This document shows, in pieces, positions 34,392 through 45,205 of a stretch of DNA of 64,000 bases. Within the stretch, counting starts at the first letter, position 1, and each line of letters opens with the position of its first letter. The stretch spans positions 14,784,068 to 14,848,067 of the forward strand of contig OZ005617.1 in NCBI GenBank assembly GCA_963930655.1. Reading direction: 5' to 3'. The stretch is from Myrica gale. Its lineage: Eukaryota > Streptophyta > Magnoliopsida > Fagales > Myricaceae. Under the pieces are notes generated by a model. It had not been told where the DNA came from. It made no database searches and saw nothing but the letters and a program-made list of their open reading frames with translations. Both the position numbers and the translations under genes were made by a program.

Positions 34392-34688
34392 CTAGTGATG
34401 TCCATTTCCAGGACTTGGAGTTGCAGCTTGCAAGATGCGATCCTTCCTGTCAACACGAGCAAAGAGCCTTCCATTGATAGCTATTGCATGACATTTTTCA
34501 GCTGTTGAATAAGGTGGGCAAGGGCCCTTGGGATCAGCTGCTGAAACGACACCATTATTCTCCCAATTAGGCACCTCTCGGGACGTTGGTGCATGTAAAT
34601 TAATGTTCCTAGCATCCAGCGATGGCAAGTACTGGAAAACAGTAGCAAATAGGATGATGAACACAACAGACCTAGTTAAGTGAGCCAT
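34392..34688 (-). CDS. Small secreted peptide precursor (PIP/CEP-like C-terminus)
   Basis: An intact 98-residue ORF. Residues 1 to about 26 (MAHLTRSVVFIILFATVFQY, then LPSLDA) form a signal peptide with a basic n-region and hydrophobic core. The mature part has two cysteines (57 and 66, in GPCPPYSTAEKC), a basic stretch (RVDRKDRI, 78-85) that could be a processing site, and the C-terminus AATPSPGNGHH. Plant secreted signalling peptides of the PIP and CEP types end in similar SPxGxGH motifs with hydroxylated prolines, so this looks like a hormone or defence-peptide precursor cut near the C-terminus. The paired cysteines are unusual for those families. The start is supported by a TATA box 73 bases upstream. 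Family placement is inference; secretion is well supported. Confidence 0.75.
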   Translation of the reverse strand: MAHLTRSVVFIILFATVFQYLPSLDARNINLHAPTSREVPNWENNGVVSAADPKGPCPPYSTAEKCHAIAINGRLFARVDRKDRILQAATPSPGNGHH

Positions 34689-34760
34689 ATAGTGTTCAGA
34701 GCTGCAGGTAAAGAAGTTGATGAAATTAATGCAAGTAATGTAGGGGAAGGAGGTGCTGCA

Positions 34761-34767
34761 TTTATAG
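34761..34767 (-). promoter_or_regulatory. TATA box of the secreted-peptide gene
   Basis: On the - strand the sequence reads TTCCTATAAATGCAGC. It lies about 73 bases before the ATG, predicting a start of transcription near 34735 and a leader of about 45 nt. Confidence 0.65.
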
Positions 34768-34789
34768 GAAATTGGTGGGATGTATCTAA

Positions 34790-36327
34790 TTTATAAACAG
34801 TTTAATGTCAGAGAGAGAGAGAAGCGTGAGGGTAAAGTTGGTCGGCCAATTAAAACATGTTCGAAACTGATATAAAGGAATATCGTAGTAGAATTTTGCA
34901 GGAAGTGTATCTTCCAAATGACTTGTGGAGGTTGTGTTAGGTACGTCTGAACTAAGCCGCCAGGCCTTGTTCTTGGGAGATATTTGGTACATTGTTATGG
35001 CCCCATAACTCGAACAACATGGCAGAAAGTTGATTCAACAAGTCATTTCCAGTTCAATGTATATAATTCGTAAAGTACCACTCGAGGGATGGCCGTCTCG
35101 TAGTGGTGGCGCGCTCTCTCACTCGTATGAAGTTTCGTAGACAATAGGCCTAGGGTTCCAACCTCCACAGATATGTAACTTTACTCATTAATTAAGCCTC
35201 ACATTATGCAGATAAATTATAATTAATAGGCTTATATAAGTGCTTAGTGAAAATGTTATTTCAAACATTTTGGAGTCAAGGCATAATGCTATGAAGACAA
35301 GATTCTCCAACTGTTAATGCCAAATACTCCACTTCAAGGGATAAGAGTGCTACTGTGCTGGTTGACATATATTGTCCTCCTAACCAGCTCTTAGCCCATA
35401 AAAGAAGAACAAAAATGCGCATTCTTAGTGCATTCCAGCAGGTTAATTAATTCACTTTCTGTATCCTTTAACTTGTTGTTAGCAATAAATTTCTTGTTTG
35501 CTAAAATGAAAAAAAAAAAAAAAGCATTCAATTTAGGTAGAAGACCATGATTTCAACTTTCATGCATGCCACCAACTCCAACACTCGGGTTGTTTTCGCT
35601 TGCTGGAGGAAGCTGCCGTTCCTGATTCAGTGGCTAACAATGGAAATGGCAGCCCTTGATTATGACTGTGAAAGGTGCGTGCCATTTTGTTCGTTGCGTC
35701 TGAGCCTTCAACAATTCGAGAACCCAGCTATTCTTCTGGGACCAGCTGCCATAGAGTCTCTGATGTGACATCGCGCATCTTAGTGCCCTGAAAAATTGCT
35801 CCAGAGCATAGATGCACGAGTAGAATTAAACCTTCCGCACCCTAACAAAGATGGAGAGAACTGTCCCTTCGGACACTATGCTCAATGATTCGAGGGCAGA
35901 ACTTTTTAAGTACTCGACCAACTATATCGAGCGTTTTGAGTATATATTCAAGTCACTCTATTATTGGAGTACGAGTCCTAGATTTAAAGCCCATGAGTCT
36001 GTGGGGTGGGGTTCTATACACCACCCAAGGGAAAGTTAGAGCATAGCTAGCTGAGTAGCTACCCCGATGATTATGCCTTTTTTTCAAGATGGAGAGAACT
36101 TCATCGGACCTTCATCTAGTTTAGTACCGAGCTGTGATTAAAAAATAAATAAATTGGAGAAAAGGGGCAGGCGATAGTCAAACAATACTAAAGAGTTGAT
36201 GTGCCAAGAAAAACAATACTAAAGAGTTGATGTCGTAGTAGGTCCGTCTTATTAAGATTGAAGATTCATAACCCCCATTGAGGGGGGCTTTTCGAGTGGG
36301 ACACTGTTAACGCTGCTGTTCCAACAG
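34790..36327. other. Intergenic, no supported gene
   Basis: Contains a GA run near 34810 and a stretch at 35090-35170 with weak tRNA/SINE resemblance (GGGTTCCAACCTCC as a possible B box). Open frames at 35547-35768 and 35851-36039 have no recognisable domain and are probably chance. Confidence 0.4.
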
Positions 36328-36439
36328 GAAAGTGTTGGGTTAATTCTTTCTATGCGAAGGAAAGCTCAATTGAGGATCTTTTAATAAGGCTCATAGTCCA
36401 TTAGGGTTTTAACTTATAACCTTAATTGTTGGCATGAAT

Positions 36440-37353
36440 GCTTTAAGGATTGACAAACTGAAGAACTGATTGAGTAAGTCCTTTGACATGAAAGACTTGA
36501 GACCAGCGAAGAAAATTCTTGGCATAAAAATTGATCATGACAGAAATGCCAAGAAGTTGTAGTTTTCACAAGATGAGTACATTGAAAAAGTGTTTCAAAG
36601 GTTTAATATGGACAACGCTAAAGTGGTTAGTTATCCTATTGTTATCCACTTCAGACTGAGCACCGAGTAATGTCCTTCTATAGATGAAGAAATGGAAGAC
36701 ATGACAAGAGTTCCTTACGCTTCAGCAGTAGGAAGTTTGATGTATGCGATGGTCTGCACAAAACCGAATATATCCCATGTAGTGAGTGTAGTTAGCCGAT
36801 TCTTGTTATGCAGTTAAATGGATCATGAGGTATTTTCGAGCCACTTCTAGTGTGAGACTTGGTTTTGGAATTTGACAAACATTACTAGTTGGCTACACAG
36901 ATGCAGACAAGGTAGGAGATGTGGATACTCGGATCTACTTCGGGTTATTTGATCACTTTTGCAGGCGAGGCAGTTGCTTGGCAATCAAGACTTCAGAAGT
37001 GTATTGCCCTTTCTACGACAGAGGCAGAACTTATTGCAGCAACATAAGCTGCTAAATAGTTGCTATGGACAAAGAAGTTCATGAGAGAACTTGGTTTCAA
37101 GCATGAAAGGTATATGTTGTATTGTGATAGCCAAAGTGCTATTCATCTTTCTAAGAATTCAAGTTTTCATGCAAGATCGAAACATATTGATATTCGATAT
37201 CATTGGATCAGAGATGTGTTGAATGATAAATTACGGAAACTTGAGAAAGTTCACACTGATGATAATAGTTCTGATATGTTGACAAAAGCGCTACCAAGAC
37301 AGAAGCTTGAAGATTGTTGCTCGATCGCCGGGATGATGATTTCCTCCACATAG
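36440..37353 (+). pseudogene. Copia reverse transcriptase / RNase H remnant
   Basis: Frames read LSKSFDMKDLRPAKKILGIK, SQDEYIEKVFQRFNMDNAK, MTRVPYASAVGSLMYAMVCT and KPNISHVV (end of RT), then RNase H: TTEAELIAAT-type sequence interrupted by a stop, KKFMRELGFKHERYMLYCDS, QSAIHLSKNSSFHARSKHID and DNSSDMLTKALPRQKLE. These are the conserved Copia C-terminal blocks (YCDSQSAI, HIDIRYHWIRD, DMLTK). Several stops and frameshifts, and no upstream pol. Confidence 0.92.
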
Positions 37354-37369
37354 TCGGAAGGGGGAGATT

Positions 37370-38013
37370 TGTTGGGTTAATTCCTTCTATGTGAAGGAAA
37401 ATCCAATTGAGGGTATTTTAATAAGGCCCAAAGCTAATTAGGGTTTTAACTTATAACCCTAAGGAGTTCTTTAAGTGATACAGATTTAAAAGAAGAGAAA
37501 GAAAAGAAAGAGGCGACTTTTCTCTTTTGCACCTAGGTTTCATTGAAAGCTAAATCTTGCTTCGCCTATGGTTTGATCGAGATGAAATATGGAGGAGACA
37601 TTCACAACACAAGGGGCTATAATCTAAAACGGTGAATATCAGATTTTGAGCTCAGGAACAGTAACCGAGAATTGGTTGATATTTTCTCTACGTTCTTTTT
37701 CCGTTGTATTTGCCAAAATTGATATAATCTTGAAGATCTGAGTTGTAGCCTCTAGTTGTGACTAGAGAAGACTTTGGGTACCCATTATTCAGTTTATAGT
37801 GGAGATTTTGACTGGATTAGGTCTCTTGGTTTTTTTCTTCCTAACACCGAGGAAGTTTTCCAAGTAAAAATTGATTGTGTTGTTCTAGCTTGGTGCGATT
37901 GATTATCTTGAGATTATTTTTCAGTACGTATAATTGTTGAGATTGCGCTCTATTTGCTTTCATCTAGAGAGAAGAATTATTCCGTTGTTTGCTTGCCGTT
38001 ATCTCTCTCAACA
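37370..38013 (+). repeat. Complete 3' LTR of the Copia element
   Basis: 644 bp bounded by TGTTGGG and CTCAACA, directly after a GGAAGGGGGAGATT polypurine tract. The first ~95 bases match the 5' remnant at 36333 (AATTGAGGRTMTTTTAATAAG and TTAGGGTTTTAACTTATAAC shared). Confidence 0.9.
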
Positions 38014-38267
38014 GAAAGACCCACGAGAAAGAGAGCTGCCAGGACATTATTGGCCCTTTCCATTTTGGTTGTAAATTGAGAGGTCTCCTTATGATGCAAC
38101 CAAGCTTTAACTCTCCGCAGTCTTGGGGCTTCAAACACATTGTTTAATTTTAATATGTTCTTCCCATTTGCCTAGTGCTAAGACAAATGTACATAATTTT
38201 GTAGACAAGTTTGACTTTCTGATAAGGTATTGTAAAGAGAAATTTGCTTTTTAATCAATGCAACCTT

Positions 38268-40322
38268 TTTATTTTTAGTTATGCACTTTAATGGTTCAAA
38301 ATTTAAGTTCAGATCTTTCCAGTCTTGAAAAATTTAGTCTTTCCGTTTCCCTCTGTGGCTCTAACTAACAGAATCTTTGTATACGTCAGCAACTCTCTCC
38401 ATGTCAGCAGGGCCATTTTATATCATGCCCTAAACGGCACACAGCTTAACTATCCACTAAATAGAACGCTGTGTTTTGCAGCCAACGAAAGTTTCCTCCG
38501 CAACAGTTGTCTCTGCATTGGATCTCTGAGGCACGCCGGAACTCATGGCATGTTCTCCTTGACGCAACGAGTCTGGTTTTTGGCGAGCACAGACTGGCTC
38601 TTGCGCTACACTGGCTCGACTTTGTGTTGTGGTCACTTGACAACATACGTGGTCAGCCATCAAAGATAACTAGCCTCCTGATTAGGAGAAAGTCATTTGA
38701 TACTCCGGCACCCTTTGCCTAGTTTAGAAACTAATTAGTGGGGTTTGTAATAAGAGTATTGAGCGTCTATCTCAATCACAACCTGTTCTTTTATGCAGAA
38801 TATTTAGTCCTTGCTTTGTTCGAGAGCATAATCGTTCTTTAGTTTCCTCTGTTTCTTTGGAACTCCGGCTTATGCCTTTGTAAAGTTGACAACAGATCAA
38901 ATAAGAGCATATTACATATCTAGGTATTTTGTCTCAAACGAGTTTCTAAATATGAGTGGTTTTCCATTTTATTGTAGGGAAGGGTAGAATTGTTGACACG
39001 CTCTTGAAGTTTTGGTATTTCTGAACGAAATCGCAGCATTTCAGGTAGAGAGAGTTACATTTGAGATTGTCTGGGACGTGACCCGTGACCATGCTTACTA
39101 AAGTTCTAACCATCAGATGTTATATAGTCTGCGGAGTTACCACTAGGCACTAGTAATGGATCAAGATTCATGGCTCTGCTTCATGCTGACAAATTGCAAT
39201 TAGATTTGTTAGCTTCAGTTGTACAGATTGTTATGTAACTCGTCTCCATATATACTTAGCTTTGTATTGAAAATTGACAGCTTGAATATAGTCAATAGAC
39301 ATAATTTTACTCACAAGTCTCCTCTTTTACCGCCAACGCTCTTTTCCTCTATTCTTGCTATCAAAGTTTACATTGTGAGAGAAGCAAAAGCTGCTCTAGA
39401 GAAAGCAATAGTTGTGGAAGAAATCCTACGTACGTTTGGTGGAGAAATGCCCTCCCCAGAAAGAGAGTCATTACAGAGTGTGCTGAGTGGAAACACTGAG
39501 TTAGAACTTGGGAGTTCTAGACTGGTTGCTGACGATGCCCAAGGTGAAAATAAGTACAGTCTAACGCATGCCATAATGTGTACAGGTGGCACTTGAAAGA
39601 TCAAACTCTTGTTGTTGAGGTGGCAGAGGAGTTACCAGAAGGAGAAGGAGGAGACAACGGTCTCGCTGGCGTAGAGGTGTTGTTGGTGTAGTATGTGGCT
39701 GTTCCTCCAAGGACATTCAGCAATGGAGACGGTAGAGAAGAAAATGCAGAGGAAAAAAAAAGAAAATGTAGAAAAGATTTGAAGAGAAAACAAGAAGGAG
39801 GAGAGGACACGTGTGAGAGGGGTGAGGAGTACAAAAAATGAGAACAAGTGCTTTAAGCACCGTTTCATTTAGGGAAATTAAATCTGTGTCGTTTAGGGTA
39901 GAGGTGCAAATGTGTGTGCTGACCTAACTAATCGAATCTGTCGTGGAGTGGGATGCTGACGTGTAAGAGGATTCTGTTTACAAGACTAACGAGAGATCAA
40001 CGGAAGGACTATTCTTTTGAGTAAATTGAGGGAGTAAAATTTTGAACATTAAATTTTTTTTTATGACGAGGAAATCCCTCAAAGCCGAACCTTTTTGGTC
40101 CAACTTTGAAGTACAAACTCTGGCCCCCTGGACCGACCCCACAACCCAAGGATTGGGTAAGTGAAGGGCGATAATGGGGGTATTGGGGCTCGAACCTGGG
40201 ACATATTAGAACCCAAGCCAAAGTCTTACCACCACACCAAACCCTTGGGGGTTTGAACATTAAAATTGTAGGACTAAATATGAAATGAGTGCAAAATTCA
40301 GTGACTAAAAAATAAATTTTCC
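38268..40322. mobile_element. Possible MULE-like element with long diverged TIRs
   Basis: The left part (TTTTTAGTTATGCAC, TTCAAAATTTAAG, TTTAGTCTTTCCGTTTCC, AACAGAATCTTTGTATACGT, GTCAGCAACTCTC, CCCTAAACGGCAC) has inverted partners on the right (AGTGACTAAAAAATA, TTTGAACATTAAA, CAACGGAAGGACTATTC, ATTCTGTTTAC, GCTGACGTGTAAGAG, TCGTTTAGGG). The SINE at 40054 lies in the right repeat. The interior holds an open frame (39357-39596, with EAKAALEKAIVVEEILRTFG) of unknown origin. Ends and target duplication were not resolved. Confidence 0.35.
40054..40251 (-). mobile_element. tRNA-derived SINE with intact target duplication
   Basis: On the - strand the element opens CCCCCAAGGGTTTGGTGTGG, an A-box-like TGGTGTGGTGG, then a B box CCCAGGTTCGAGCCCC, and finishes in a 9-A tail. 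The 13-mer TTTGAACATTAAA is repeated exactly on both sides (40041-40053 and 40252-40264), the long target duplication of LINE-driven retroposition. About 198 bp, non-coding, transcribed by RNA polymerase III if active. Confidence 0.85.
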
Positions 40323-40350
40323 TATAGTAAAAGGCACTCAGAGCAAACTA

Positions 40351-41265
40351 GAGCATTCCTAGCATATTCTCTATTCTAACATTTTGGTTAGAATAGATAA
40401 CCAATTTAACTAAAAATCAAAAAACGCTCCTCAACAATTTATCTAATTTAACAAAAAATTTAACATGTGAACAGTGGTTCTCTATTTTTAGAGAACCATT
40501 GTTCACTTCACCATCTTAAAATAATAATTTTTATTATTTTTTCTTTTTCTTTTTCGTTTTCTTTTCTTCGCCCAGTTCTCACGCTCTCCCTCTTTTTTCT
40601 TTTTTTTTTTCTTCCTCCCAGCTCTCACGCTCTCCCTCTTGTTCTTTTTCTTTTCTTCCTCCAAACCCTCTAGAATAAGAATTTTCGAGTTAGTTGCTCC
40701 TGGACTGGGTGTTTTGGTTTGTAAGTTCAAAATTTTCATTAGACATGGCGATCGTGGTGGAAGCTTTATATTGATTCATTGGAAGCTCATGCACGTACAA
40801 CACCCCCAGACAAAAAAAAAACAAATATTCTTTCCTTCCCATTCAAGCGGGTCTTTTATTGAATGTTAAAAATCATGTTAGCTTGTAGCTCTTGTCTACA
40901 GGATTGTCAGCTCTCGCGTGATTTGCTCTTGTAATCTAGATATTTGGACTTTTTTTATGCACTTGATTTTTTTGAACATTTTAAAAATATGATAGTTGGA
41001 ATAATACAAGTATCTAAAGATATAACAGTTAGGATAAGATAAATTTTAAAAAAATTGACCGTTGGGAAAAGATAAAATTTAAAAAATTCGACCTTTTCAG
41101 TATAAGAGAAATATTAAAAAATATGAATAAAACGAATATTTAAAAATATAAATTTTAGAAAGAGAATAAAGAAATATTTAAAACATAATATTTAAATAGA
41201 ATAATAAAAATATTTTTTTTGATTAAAATATAGATCTAAATTTAAAAAAGCTGCTCGAAATGCTC
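40351..41265. mobile_element. TIR element with GAGCATTYCNAGCA ends
   Basis: The left end GAGCATTCCTAGCA and right end TGCTCGAAATGCTC are inverted copies (12 of 14). GAGCATYTCCAGCA-type ends are common on plant MITEs. The 915-bp interior is pyrimidine-rich near 40530-40670 and AT-rich later, without a supported gene. No target duplication was found. Confidence 0.5.
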
Positions 41266-41980
41266 TCAAGATACACATCAAAATGTGCGTAGCTGGTACT
41301 AATTGCTATATCTTCTTTAATTGAATAAGTTTAGTCGGCGTCCCTCGTCTCGTCTAGCCGCCTCTCACCTCTCTTTTCTGACCACCTCTCTCCTCTTCTG
41401 GGCATTTCTCTATAAGTTGCCGGGTTTAGTACAACTATCCTCCTCTCTACCTTTTTTGTGCTTTTGTTTCGTTGGGTAAGGCGTCTGGATCCAGGAGCTT
41501 GTGGTGGTCGATGGACGATATGAGTAGCACGACAGGACGCAACGGTCTCCTAGTGTCATTTTCTCAAATCGTCCAATGTCAGCCGAACAACGAGTGAGAA
41601 TTCACGCACGCTGAAGCGCTCGCGTGCATCTCACACGGTGACTTAATATTTAGGTTTCAGCTGTTGGTTCGTCTCTGTAACGGCTTTAGGCCCATTTCAC
41701 TTGTTTGTACGAGCTCAGGCCCATTAGTCGGGTAGTCTGCCCTTCTGGACTTATCATAGTGGACACCTTTTGTATATTTTCCCTTCTTCTTTAATATATA
41801 TATTTTCAGGCGTTTCCCTAGAATAATAAAAGAATAAGTATAGTCCGCTGGAGTAGATTGCCCTCCTGTTAGATTTAGGGTCATATAACAAATTTCATCT
41901 GCTTTAAAACTAAAAATGGAAATTTCTAGAAATTGGTAGTTTATTATTACTAATCAAGAAGGACATTATTAATTATTTTA
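41266..41980. other. Intergenic sequence before MULE F
   Basis: No gene recognised. A less AT-rich stretch at 41330-41650 is unassigned. Confidence 0.4.
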
Positions 41981-42240
41981 GGATTAATTGCACGGTAGGT
42001 CCTTCTGGTATCATGTTTTAACAAAATAGTCCCTGAGGTATGTGTTTCGACAAAATAGTCCTTGAGGTCACATACTCGGGTAAAAAAGAGTCCTTCCGTC
42101 CCTTCGGCGTCGAACCATTAACGGACGTTGCTGACGTGGCAAAAAAATCTCACGTCAACAACCAATGAGAGGGAGACACTTGTAAAAAAAACAGGTCAGC
42201 TCTTAACACAGTAAAAATGCACCACGTAAGCCTTTTAAAA

Positions 42241-42303
42241 GGGACGACGTCGTCCCTGTAACAGTAGATGACAGTGGTCCCTGCCACTGTCATCTACTGT
42301 TAC
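42241..42303. repeat. Palindrome and perfect 20-bp hairpin in MULE F
   Basis: GGGACGACGTCGTCCC (42241-42256) is a perfect 16-bp palindrome, echoed near the other end at about 46153. Next to it GTAACAGTAGATGACAGTGG (42258-42277) pairs perfectly with 42284-42303 across a 6-base loop. Confidence 0.9.
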
Positions 42304-42506
42304 TTTAAATGTCTTAAGATGATGACAACTCAGCTTGTAACTATGAGTTTGTCTTAGACTAGGGAGCAGTAGTTGTATTGTCAAATTCATTAGACTAGGG
42401 AGCAGTATTGGACAATGGACCCGTCTTCTGTATTATCTAAGTTATGACTTTGTATTTTGTATTTTGTAATTAATTATTACTTTGAGTATGGTATTTGAGT
42501 TGGTAT

Positions 42507-42685
42507 GACAGATTTTGTAAGTGGTGCAAGTGGTCTGGAAGCAGATTTTCCAGATTATGTAAGTGTTATGGTATGACAACTTTTTTAAGCGGTGTAAGTG
42601 GTCTGGAAGCAGATTTTCCAGATTTTGTAAGTGGTATGATATGTCAGCTTTAGTAAGTGGTATAATTGGTTTGGAAGCATATTTT
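42507..42685. repeat. 68-bp tandem repeat, about 2.6 copies
   Basis: The unit starting GACARNTTTTGTAAGYGGTG and containing GGTCTGGAAGCAGATTTTCC begins at 42507, 42575 and 42643. The third copy is partial and more diverged. It lies in the subterminal, non-coding part of MULE F. Confidence 0.75.
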
Positions 42686-42988
42686 GTAAGTGGTACGGAA
42701 GCAGATTTTGTAGCATACATCACCTATGCAAAATGACTATTAATTATTGAATAATACATCACCTATGCAAAAGTCAGCAGCGACAATACACAAAATAGAT
42801 CCAGTTCTCTCATTTCTTACATACCACATCCAGTTCATACATCTCCAGCCAATATACAAAATACATCCAGCCACTTTGAACTCCAAAATACACACAGCCA
42901 CCAATACATAGACTCATCCAGCAGTACTCAAAATATATGCATCCGAAATCATTCCATTACACAGTTCCATGACCATCAAAGGATGCCA

Positions 42989-45205
42989 TCAATACACAAA
43001 ACAGATGGAGGTATATAACATCGTCTGTCGGCCCTGGCATTGCAGCAACTGAAGGTATATAACATCGTCTGTATGCACCAATGCGGAAATATCATCAACA
43101 TAATTCTCGGGTTCATGACGTGTAAAGTATATGGCCGAAACCGCATGTGGGCATGGAATGCCCGTCAACTGCCATCGCCCACAACTACAAGTTTTATCTC
43201 GCATGTTGACAATCATTCTCTCCTCAATGTGATGATCGACCTCGAATTCTATCCCATTGCCCCATCGGCATATAAAGTGCCTTCCATCGCTCTTAGCGCG
43301 CTCGAGCTTTGTTTGAATCCTTGGGCAGATATCAAACTTCGCATCTTTCAAACCTTCTCCTTTTGCACGGAAACGATTCATAAGCATCCGCCTTATGGTC
43401 TCGATCATAGTCAAAATGGGTTTATCTCTTGCCTTCAATACCCATGCGTTGAACGATTCTGCGATATTGTTAATAAGGACATCACTCTTCGCATGAGTGC
43501 TAAACGCATGCCTTGACCACGATGATGGGTCGATCAAATGAAGATACTTATGACACTCAGGGCTTAATGCACGCATCAACTCCATATGCATCTTGAAACT
43601 AGATTCGGTAATGGACTTTGCACATGCAAAAAGGACATCCTTAAACGACTGTCCCTTGTACCCCTTGCCCTTAATGTTCGCGTGCAAATGCTTCAAACAA
43701 TATCGATGCTCGTTCAAGGGCACCAGAATGTCTAATGCATCTAATAATCCCTGCAAAACAATTGACCCCCAAATGGGCCTTTCAAGTGGCAAGCATCAAC
43801 AGAGATGACGAGCCTGCAACCCGCTAAGAATCCTTCCTTACAAGCTCCAAGCCGCACATACATTCGCTCAAAAAAATCCCTATCCTTGGCAATGTAGACA
43901 CAACTACCAGGATTCATTCTTGTTAAATAGTCAGCGTAGTCCCGACAATGCCTATATTGTTCAGCATGATTTCCATTAATCATTTCATAAGCCAACCGCA
44001 ATGCCCGGTAAGCAGTATGTTTCGATATCCCCACCATCCATTCTCTACGGATTTGTTCTATAAGTGCCCCCGGTGATAGGTTGGGAGTATCCCTCACCAA
44101 CTCTAAGTAATTACGTGCAATCCATGCAGGGTTTACACTCTTGTTCTTGTAATGAGTCCTGCATTTATGTGTGGATCGGTAGGTCTTGATTGCCATTGAC
44201 CCCTTCTCATTCGTCACTGAAACATGGATTCTCCGATGACACTGTGGAGCCTTGCATTTAGCAGTCACCCTTTTCTTATCATTTTTTTCGTATGTATACT
44301 CGAACCCATTTTGAATGCTAAATTGTTTTAGAGCCCGTTTAACTGCGCCAAATCCCTAAACCTCAATAGCTTCTGAAATCTGATTTTCTTCTTTGACTCC
44401 AAATCTTTATCATGAAACTCTTTGTACTTGTGCCTGTACCGCACATCCTCATCCCCTCCCGAGCTTGCATCCTCCTCTACAGATGTGACATCGTCGCTTG
44501 ATCCAATATCCATAGGTACCTCCTCTTCCTCCCTAGTAATGTTAGGACCCATATCAAACCAAGATATCACATTCGCCCTAGTGAGTCCTCCTCATTCTCA
44601 CCCTCAACTAATGGCCATAATTCGGGATCCTCGCCATCAGTAACCTTAACATCAGAAAGATTATCTTCCACCAAGGTGTCACCCTCGCTCTCACTTTCAG
44701 ATGACTCTTCACCATCTCCATTAGGTTATGGTCTACCCGCAGCAGCTCCTTGGCCTCCTTCATCATTTCCAAGACCAGAACCAGCAACTCCTTGGCCTCC
44801 TTCATCATTTTCAATACTAGCACCAGCAACTCCTTGGCCTTCTTCATTAATTTCGGTTGCTAGTAGAGGAGGCTCTTCAATATCTACAAATATAGGCTCA
44901 TCGACTGAATGCACCACGTAGATATGAAGCGTGTGTCGCTTCTCCAACTGAATCCGAGAAATTAAGCTGACCGAATCAACATCATTGGCAAGATATGTAA
45001 GGCCCTTCGACCATGGCTCGTCTTCAAACTTGCAAGCCAATCCTTGTATATTTCGAAATCCCAATGGTTTCGTGACAAAATTGTTAATCACGACCGCCGA
45101 AAGATAATCAGGATCGTGATTTCCCAAATATCTCACCTCACCTCCGACGTACTCCTCGTTGACCAAACTTAATGATCCATTATGATGAACATATATACGA
45201 ACCAT
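42989..45205 (-). pseudogene. MuDR-family transposase pseudogene of MULE F
   Basis: Starts at ATG 45205: VRIYVHHNGSLSLVNEEYVG and DPDYLSAVVINNF (PB1-like domain), an acidic linker with a thrice-repeated GxxNDEGGQGVAG unit, then stops near 44726 and a frameshifted stretch. It resumes with AKCKAPQCHRRIHVSVTNEK (zinc-binding) and VDACHLKGPFGGQL (first catalytic Asp). At about 43757 the frame breaks: sequence jumps to an intron 3' end (TTGTTTTGCAG) and the next exon GLLDALDILVPLNEHRYCLK. The second Asp (SDxQKG) segment is deleted. Later parts survive: NNIAESFNAWVLKARDKPI and the SWIM zinc finger CSCGRWQLTGIPCPH. It is inactive. Confidence 0.9.

Larger units (their letters stand above)
36333..38013 (+). 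mobile_element. Internally deleted Copia (Tnt1-like) retrotransposon
   Basis: Begins TGTTGGGTTAATTC and ends CTCTCTCAACA. An exact 5-bp target duplication GAAAG flanks it (36328-36332 and 38014-38018). The 5' LTR is cut to about its first 95 bases (36333-36428), after which the sequence continues in reverse transcriptase. Primer-binding site, gag, protease, integrase and most of RT are missing. The perfect target duplication shows that the loss was internal and happened after integration. Confidence 0.9.

Noticed and set aside
35092..35180. Possible tRNA gene or SINE
   Set aside because: GGGTTCCAACCTCC resembles a B box but departs from consensus at the key purine, and no convincing A box, tail or target duplication was found.
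35547..35768. 73-codon ORF
   Set aside because: No signal peptide, domain or splice context; likely chance.
39219..39596. 125-codon ORF with a helical, Glu-rich second half
   Set aside because: No family recognised, and it sits inside a probable TIR element; kept only as possible cargo of that element.
43040..43516. 158-codon ORF on the + strand
   Set aside because: Antisense shadow of the MULE F transposase.
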